Positions 57,903-64,000 of a DNA stretch of 64,000 nucleotides are shown here, piece after piece. Every line of letters starts with the position of its first letter. The stretch's first letter is position 1. Source of the stretch: Artocarpus heterophyllus (Eukaryota > Streptophyta > Magnoliopsida > Rosales > Moraceae); contig CM046354.1 of the NCBI GenBank assembly GCA_025403435.1, positions 19,718,424 to 19,782,423 of the forward strand. Reading direction: 5' to 3'. The notes beneath the pieces were generated by a model that searched no databases, was not told the origin of the DNA, and saw only the letters and a program-made list of their open reading frames with translations. The position numbers and the translations under genes were made by a program.

Positions 57903-59122
57903 ATTATTTTATTGTTATTTTAATTAAGTAATGCTAAAATTATGCTTGTTTATTAAGTTGAGTTTTAGCTACATTATGGACATGAAATGACACAGTATAT
58001 GCATGACAAAGCTTGATTTATTGTCGACATAGGATGGCATAATATACACTTAAATTAATTAATAAATAATTAGAAAACTAAAGTTTATTTAAGTTAATTA
58101 TCATAACAGAACTTTTGAACCTTAGTATTGTTATAATTACTGTTTAATCTCTTTTAATTTGTTGTCATCAGCGTGGTTATTATTAAAGTTATTTTGAATT
58201 AATTGCACCTATTGTTAAGATTCTATTTTAATTAAAGCAACATTTCTTGTTATTAAAGTTCTAAAATGACGAAATTTTGAAAATGAAAAATGTTGTAAAA
58301 ATGTGTAAATATTGTAAATATTTTGTAAATAATAAATATTAATCCTTATATTTTTCAGCTTTAAAATAAATAAATAGTTAGTATAATAAATATACTAGAC
58401 CTTACCAATATTTTTTTCTTATGGGTTCGACCTTGGAATTATCGAATTTTATTACATGGACAACCTTATACTTAAGGTTATATCGGATTGCACTTTTTAA
58501 GACCAAACATATATTGTAAAAAAATTCATCTTATTTATTCCTATCTAATAATTTCATTTATATATACTACTTTTTTTGGTGAAATATTTTTTCTTATTTC
58601 TTGCTTTTTCATTGTTCTATCTTTTTGTTTTTGACTTTATTTTTTTTCTTTTTCATTGCTTTGTCATTTTGCCTTTTATCAAAATAGTTTATTTTCTAAT
58701 ATACCATTGATTATTTTACAATACTTTTTTTCCACTTATTACTCATGTTAAAATATGTTGTTGGGTTTTTCTAAGTGGCCATTTACATCAATTTTTTTAA
58801 TCCCTAAAACATCTTCTTTTAAAAGTTTTTTCACTTCATCCTTCCAACTTTTCCTAATAAATGCGTTCTCTCTAATTTGTTCATATTGGGGAATTGAAAT
58901 GCATTTTTTCCTTTCTTTACTCTTATTACCATAGTTTCTTTTACATGTGCATGTGCCTAATTTTTTTGGCCTTTTTTTTTTAATTTTTAGTTTGCCAAAG
59001 ATTTTTTGTAGTGTCATTCTTTTTAATATGCTTTTTTTAATTATATGATAATTAAAGCTTAATATATTGACGGACCATACAAAATGAGTTTCCCACGTGC
59101 ATAGCACGGGGAATTCAACTAG
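57903..59122 (+). mobile_element. 3' part of a Helitron-like element
   Basis: It contains repeat X copy 2 (57903-58050), a segment matching 31795-32275 (58500-59010), and a Helitron terminus. No Rep/helicase coding sequence was seen, so it is non-autonomous. Whether it is joined to the 5' candidate at 31631 as one element, later filled by LTR insertions, is an inference. Confidence 0.55.
59092..59122 (+). other. Helitron 3' terminus (hairpin plus CTAG)
   Basis: CCCACGTGC-ATA-GCACGGGG (59092-59111) forms a short stem-loop with one bulged base. Seven bases later comes CTAG (59119-59122), followed by T. This is the known Helitron 3' end: hairpin, about 10 bases, CTRR, inserted before T. Confidence 0.75.
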
Positions 59123-60504
59123 TTTTAGTAAAAAAGTATGGTTATATATGTATACCCACACTTTTTTAGGAAAACTAGTTGTTGTTACAAAATTGTAAAA
59201 AAAAAAAAAAAAAAAAAGAAAGTTGTTTACGGGGAAAAAAATGCCTAGCAGTTGTGTAAAAAATAAAAATTGATATTTTTTTTCAAAAAAAAAAAACAGT
59301 GAATGACGAGGGACAAAATGAAAAAAAAAAAAAAAAAAAGCGTTAACACAGTTGCAATAACATTGTTGCAGTTTTGTATCATTATAGTTTGCATCCACTC
59401 AAAATTTATAATCAGTAACATATTTTGAAAAGGAAAAAAAATGCTAACAAAAATTGCACCTTGAAATGTTTTTAATATTTAAGAGTGGTAAAATTGTAAC
59501 AAATATAAAATAATGGTCTATAATTATGCTTTATTTTTTTTTAAGAAAGTAGAATAACACATGATAAGAGAAGAACTAAGAGAGTGACAAGGAGGGTGAT
59601 CTTAGCATGTCTCGTGCAGGTAAATGCAAAGGGATTCTGCTATTAAAAATTATTTCAAAGGGAGGGATTTTGTTACCACGGATTATTTTAAAAGGATTTC
59701 GAAATTATGGAAGCTAGTTTCATTCCTTTATATTCAACTGTATTGAGACATCTTCTTTTAGGTTTATTTAAATATTATACTTTTAGTTATTTTTATTGTT
59801 GAATGTACATCTTCATATTAAATTTAATACATAAATTTTGACATAAAAAATTTGTCCAAAATTTCCTTAGATAAAAAATAATAAAACTTTAAAAAACTTT
59901 AAACTACGGGTTTTGATATCAAAAATGTCTAAAATACCATCAAAATAGATTTTTTTGTGTTTTTCTTTTTCTTTTCTTCTTATTTTTGAAAATTTGAGTT
60001 CTTTTCCTCTTCAACTTGTGATAATTTAGTCATTTTACAGTTCAAAATCAATTATTATATAACATAAAGTATATATTTGTATATTAAATCTGATGAAAAA
60101 CCAAAGCTATATATTTAATGATATAAAAAACCAAAAGTATAGTTTTTAGATAATCTTAAAACAGATGGTATAAAAGATAAATATAATAAGATATGGAAAC
60201 CGTAAAAGCATGTTTTGTCGTAAGATATCCCACCATAAAAAGACTTTTAATGCATAAAGGGTGAGAGGGGGCAAGCATGAAAAATATATATATTTTTTTG
60301 GGAGGCTGAGTTAATTCAAAAGTTTGAACTAAAATAAAGAATACAACTAAAACTAAAAAAAAATTATAAGCTTACATAATGTTATATTGTAGTTTTTTTA
60401 GGGGATATTATATTATATTTTTTTTATTTATTTGACTCTGTTAATTTAAAACAATAAATATAAGAAAAAAATAAGCAGTAGTGTAAAGTTAAACATAAAA
60501 ACTA
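59123..60504. other. AT-rich intergenic DNA
   Basis: Poly(A) runs at 59199-59220 and 59320-59340. Nothing else was recognised; the 216-codon minus-strand frame ending at 58748 comes from low-complexity sequence. Confidence 0.5.
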
Positions 60505-61052
60505 AGGGTCTATTTGGTAAATGGAATCGAATTAGTAATTTGATTTGAGTTGTATGATTTGAGTTAGGATTTAAATTAGTGGTTTGAATTGTTATCCGAA
60601 TTGATGTTTGGATGTACATCTAAGTTTTAATCTGAATATGACATAAAATTGAAATTTGTATTTGGAGAGGTAGTAAAAATAGTTTTTGATTTATTAGCAT
60701 ATATAATAAAATCTTAATATTAATGATCCTAAAAAATATGCAATATGGATTTTAATTTATTCTTCACTTCACTAGTAATACAATGAAAAAAGAATAATCT
60801 CAATTGAATATCAAATGAAAAAATTATAATTGTTTTTTTAAAATATAGGATAGATAATTTCAGCTTTTATTATAGTAAAAATATCATAGTACTAAGAGTT
60901 TAGGGAGTCAAAACTTTAAAAACTTGGATTCTTAATACTTATTGGATTTGGATTTTAGAGGAAACAAATACATATTTAAAGAATTTTTGACACTTGAATC
61001 AAAATTTGACACAATTAAATCTAAAGAATATATAAAACAAACATGCCCTAAA
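60505..61052. mobile_element. MITE candidate (hAT-like ends)
   Basis: The left end AGGGTCTATTTGGTAAAT and right end (minus strand) AGGGCATGTTTGTTTTAT look like imperfect terminal inverted repeats; the inside is AT-rich and noncoding. No clear 8-bp target duplication was found. Confidence 0.42.
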
Positions 61053-61092
61053 AGTATAAATGAAAATTTTAAGTTCTATGTCAGGTTTGAAA

Positions 61093-61129
<37 letters not shown>

Positions 61130-62085
61130 TTGGTTGCGACGACGGCGGCCAAGGTAATAAACAGAGAACAAAAATACTAATCTTTGACAGGTTTCATCCA
61201 GCCGCACATAATTATGTGTACCGGGACATAATATTGAACATAATAATAGTAAGATATTCTGGTAGCAGAGTTAAAACATACAGTATAATTTTAAAGTATT
61301 TTAGGAATAACAAAATTGCATAGTAATTATTTAATGATATTTAAATTTTATGCTACAATTATGTAGTAATTATTTTATAGTTTTTAATTTTTACTATCTA
61401 TAAAATATTTTTAATTTTTTTTGTTATATTCCATCACGACTAGTAAAATTTTGTGCTTAATTTATTTTATGGAGATGGTCCCTCTATTCATTTCTCAGAA
61501 ATATAAATTGGTCTTTAGTACATTAGCATGGAGAATATACACCAGAATATGAACACGAATATTTCATTTGTCATATTATCTCAAGACCATTAATCAAATA
61601 AAAAATTATATTGATAATCCATGTCCTACTTGGGAGGTATTTTTACAGGCTCTACCATAGAATTCTCGTAAATAAATTATAGCATTATAATTGCAACTTG
61701 ACCGGCCAAGACTAATTACTTTCACTTTTCTTTTCTAATTCATCTTTATTATACACACTCAACCAAGCAAAAGTCAGCAAGAATACGAACTAACAAAATC
61801 CAACTACATTTTCCGTGAGCGTGCCTAATTTGCTTTTCAGAAGTGAAGGTTTCAACAAAGTCATAAGAATTGGGCAGATTGGCCAACAAAGTTTAGGCAA
61901 TTAGATATAAGAAAAACAAAGGGAGATGTGACATTAACTCCTGCATATAACCGTCTACACAGGTTGCCAGTTTCACGGTTGCTAGCCAATGTGATCAGAT
62001 CACCTATATGAATGTCCATGTCCATGTTTTGGCTGCCAACTAATTATTGTGCTACTGTTAACTTATGCTAAGAGCTCTTCATCTT
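61053..62085. other. intergenic DNA, nothing recognised
   Basis: A (TA)n microsatellite at 61097-61125, then AT-rich sequence with no coding signal. Confidence 0.5.
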
Positions 62086-62252
62086 AGGCTTCTTTTGACA
62101 ACGTTGTTTTAACTATATAGTTCTAATTGTTACAGTGCAAAGCTCTTATATGTTACAGTGTAAAAAAAATTAGGTTACAGTGTAAAAGCTCTCACATTTT
62201 ACAGTAAAATCATTTCAACTTTTGGCTCCTACAGCGTTGCCAAACGCACTCT
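62086..62252. mobile_element. short MITE
   Basis: The left end has TTGACAACGTTGT and the right end, on the minus strand, TTTGGCAACGCTGT. Internal direct and inverted copies of GTTACAGTGTAAAA and AAAGCTCTCACAT occur. About 167 bp, noncoding. Related fragments lie at 21020-21470. Confidence 0.55.
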
Positions 62253-63490
62253 AATAACTTAGAAGTCTGATACTATGATATGATAGAATGTGATTTTGTA
62301 TAAGAAAAAAATAACGCAACACCATTAGTGCTGGATAGAATCGCTAAATATGAAAGCAAACATTGTTTACTCAATAGACTCCACTATACCCCTATTCTAT
62401 TTTCATTTGGCTTGGCAAGATTAAAAATGAATCAATTTTGTAACATCCCTATTCCAAGGGCCAGCACAAGTCACTATTCATAGCTTTGAACTCCCTTCGG
62501 CGGGACAAAGACGACCGCCATGCTCGGTGCTTTTACTTCTTCAAAGCATCGGAAGGGCATATTTCAATGCAAGAGCAGACTCTCCAACACAATCAAGGAT
62601 ATATTCAAAAAGCTGAATTTTGTTAAAGAAAGAAAGAAAAAAAGTATCTGATAATCCATTCTTATCAAGTGCCTATAAAGAAAAAACACTTGAACAAGTA
62701 GACAATGACAACTGAATTGCCACTACCCTTGAAGACGCGAAAGCTAAGAGCTGACAATGGACTCCAAGACCAATTATCCTTTTAGTCCTTGCTTTGGCCA
62801 ATCGCATATTACCTAATCTTTTTGTCGTTTACCAACTAGCATCTGCAAGTCAAGAACCAACCTGCTAATTCCTATACAAGTTTCACACTAACCAATCCAA
62901 AAATAACTAAAAAATGTCCACACCATCACAAACTAATAAACCAAACGTCAAAAAATTCATATCCAACGCCCTTTCACAATACTAATATCCGAGTGATGTA
63001 GAACTTGAGAGAGAAAGGGTAAGAGAGACGAAAATAGGAAAGAAACGGATAGAGAGAGCGACAAGGAATTAGAGGGGAGGAATAATATGAAATTCTTATT
63101 CAATAATCATCAATCAAGATTCAAGTCTGAATTGCTTGCAGCAAAGTAGCCAGTTTACACAATCGAAATGGAAAACGGCTCAATTATTACCGCTAGAAAA
63201 CTTACATAACTCTAAATAAATATTCAAAAATAAAACAAAACATGATACTACTTTCTGTTTTATTCTTGTTCCTTGTCACTGAGTCAAGGCAAATTTGCAA
63301 CTGGGGATTTACAATAATTTTCTATATGCACAAGAGGTGTGAGATTTATGCAAGTACTAAAAGTCACAGACAGAGGGGGAAAAGAACAGATGGATATTTG
63401 TTGCTATAACAAAGCGACCAGTTGAACGGCCTCAAAGCATGAGAAACGTTGGTGAAAGGAGAGGACTACCTCTATACTTCTACTTCTAAA
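62253..63490. other. intergenic DNA, nothing recognised
   Basis: No exon, RNA gene or element end was identified. Confidence 0.45.
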
Positions 63491-64000
63491 GATATATATT
63501 CTTAATGGCATAGACACAAAATCAACAATTCTAAGGCCAGACATGAAACTTTTTAACCATACACCATGCGAAGTAGCCTCAAAACATGAAACGAATTCTA
63601 CTTACATAGTGGAGGTAGCAACTAATGTTTGCTTTCCACTCCTTCAGGATATAGCTCCACCAGCCAGCGTAAAGATATAACCAGATGTTGATTTCCTTGA
63701 ATCAACACAGTCAACATAGTCTGAATCAAAGTAGCCAATTACTTCTAGATTGTCGGTTCGTCTATACATAAGCATGTAATCTTTTGTACCTTGAAGGTAT
63801 CTCATCACCTTCTTTGCAGCCCTCCAGTGGTCAATGCTTGGATTACTCTGATCTCTACCCAATATTCCTACAGCAAATATAATGTCAGGTTTTGTACAAA
63901 CTTGCGCATACATAAGGCTTCCAACAACTGAAGCATAAGGAATACTGCTCATCTGATTTTTCTCTAAATCATTCCTTGGGCATTGGTTTAGACTAAATTT
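63490..64000 (-). pseudogene. Ty1/copia RT end and RNase H fragment, running off the right edge
   Basis: On the minus strand from 64000: the RT end and start of RNase H with IPYASVVGSLMYAQVCTKPD, WRAAKKVMRYLQGTKDY, DSDYVDCVDSRKSTSGY and TLAGGAIS. An in-frame TGA (where SW is expected) follows at about 63643, then degraded RNase H (GKQTLVATSTM, a TAA where Glu is expected, and VWLKSFMSGLRIVDFVS) fading near 63490. The start of the element lies beyond the window. Inactive. Confidence 0.88.

Noticed and set aside
58748..59398. 216-codon minus-strand frame rich in Phe and Lys
   Set aside because: Produced by poly(A)/poly(T) low-complexity DNA.

Overview
The window is nuclear DNA of a flowering plant, most likely a eudicot. 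It is AT-rich, with intron-containing genes on both strands, plant-type Ty1/copia and Athila-like Ty3/gypsy retrotransposons, tRNA-primed LTR elements and a SINE. I cannot name the species. Genes lie mainly in the first 29 kb; from about 30 kb on nearly everything recognisable is mobile-element DNA.

Layout. 1-550: last three exons of an OTU-family deubiquitinase. About 1070-1180: snRNA-type upstream element and TATA before a short 7SL-like stretch. 1600-2640: decayed partial duplicate of the OTU gene end, invaded by a 98-bp tandem repeat. 6234-9064: four-exon caffeic acid O-methyltransferase-like gene broken by two +1 shifts. 10540-16575: antisense copia remnant with a sense solo LTR of apparently the same family inside it. 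18345-18490: tRNA-derived SINE. 19377-20330: remnant of a p300/CBP-like (HAC) acetyltransferase gene. 22691-28407 (minus): Pumilio RNA-binding protein gene in ten coding exons, with all eight PUF repeats and one +1 shift in a poorly conserved region.

30-59 kb is a nest of elements: a long inverted repeat (30.1-31.5 kb); a Helitron-like region with a clear 3' terminus at 59122 and a possible 5' terminus at 31631; a young, apparently intact copia element on the minus strand (34433-40015, identical-length LTRs differing at four noticed sites, 1299-residue polyprotein); and one 2-kb copia-type LTR (40494-57902) split into four pieces by two solo LTRs of its own family and by an 11.3-kb Athila-like element. 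The Athila-like element has its gag and half its protease inverted relative to pol. 59-64 kb is AT-rich sequence with MITE-like repeats and a decayed copia RT/RNase H fragment running off the right edge.

The most interesting pattern is regulatory. All three LTR families carry a short array of GC-rich, mostly palindromic repeats at a similar place, roughly 60-115 bp upstream of a TATAAATA box. The repeat unit differs between families, and in one case between members of one family. The arrangement resembles the tandem enhancer boxes known from Tnt1 and Tto1, but I do not recognise these units.

Three single-base insertions in otherwise well-preserved coding sequences (two in the methyltransferase, one in Pumilio) raise the possibility of consensus errors in the assembly.
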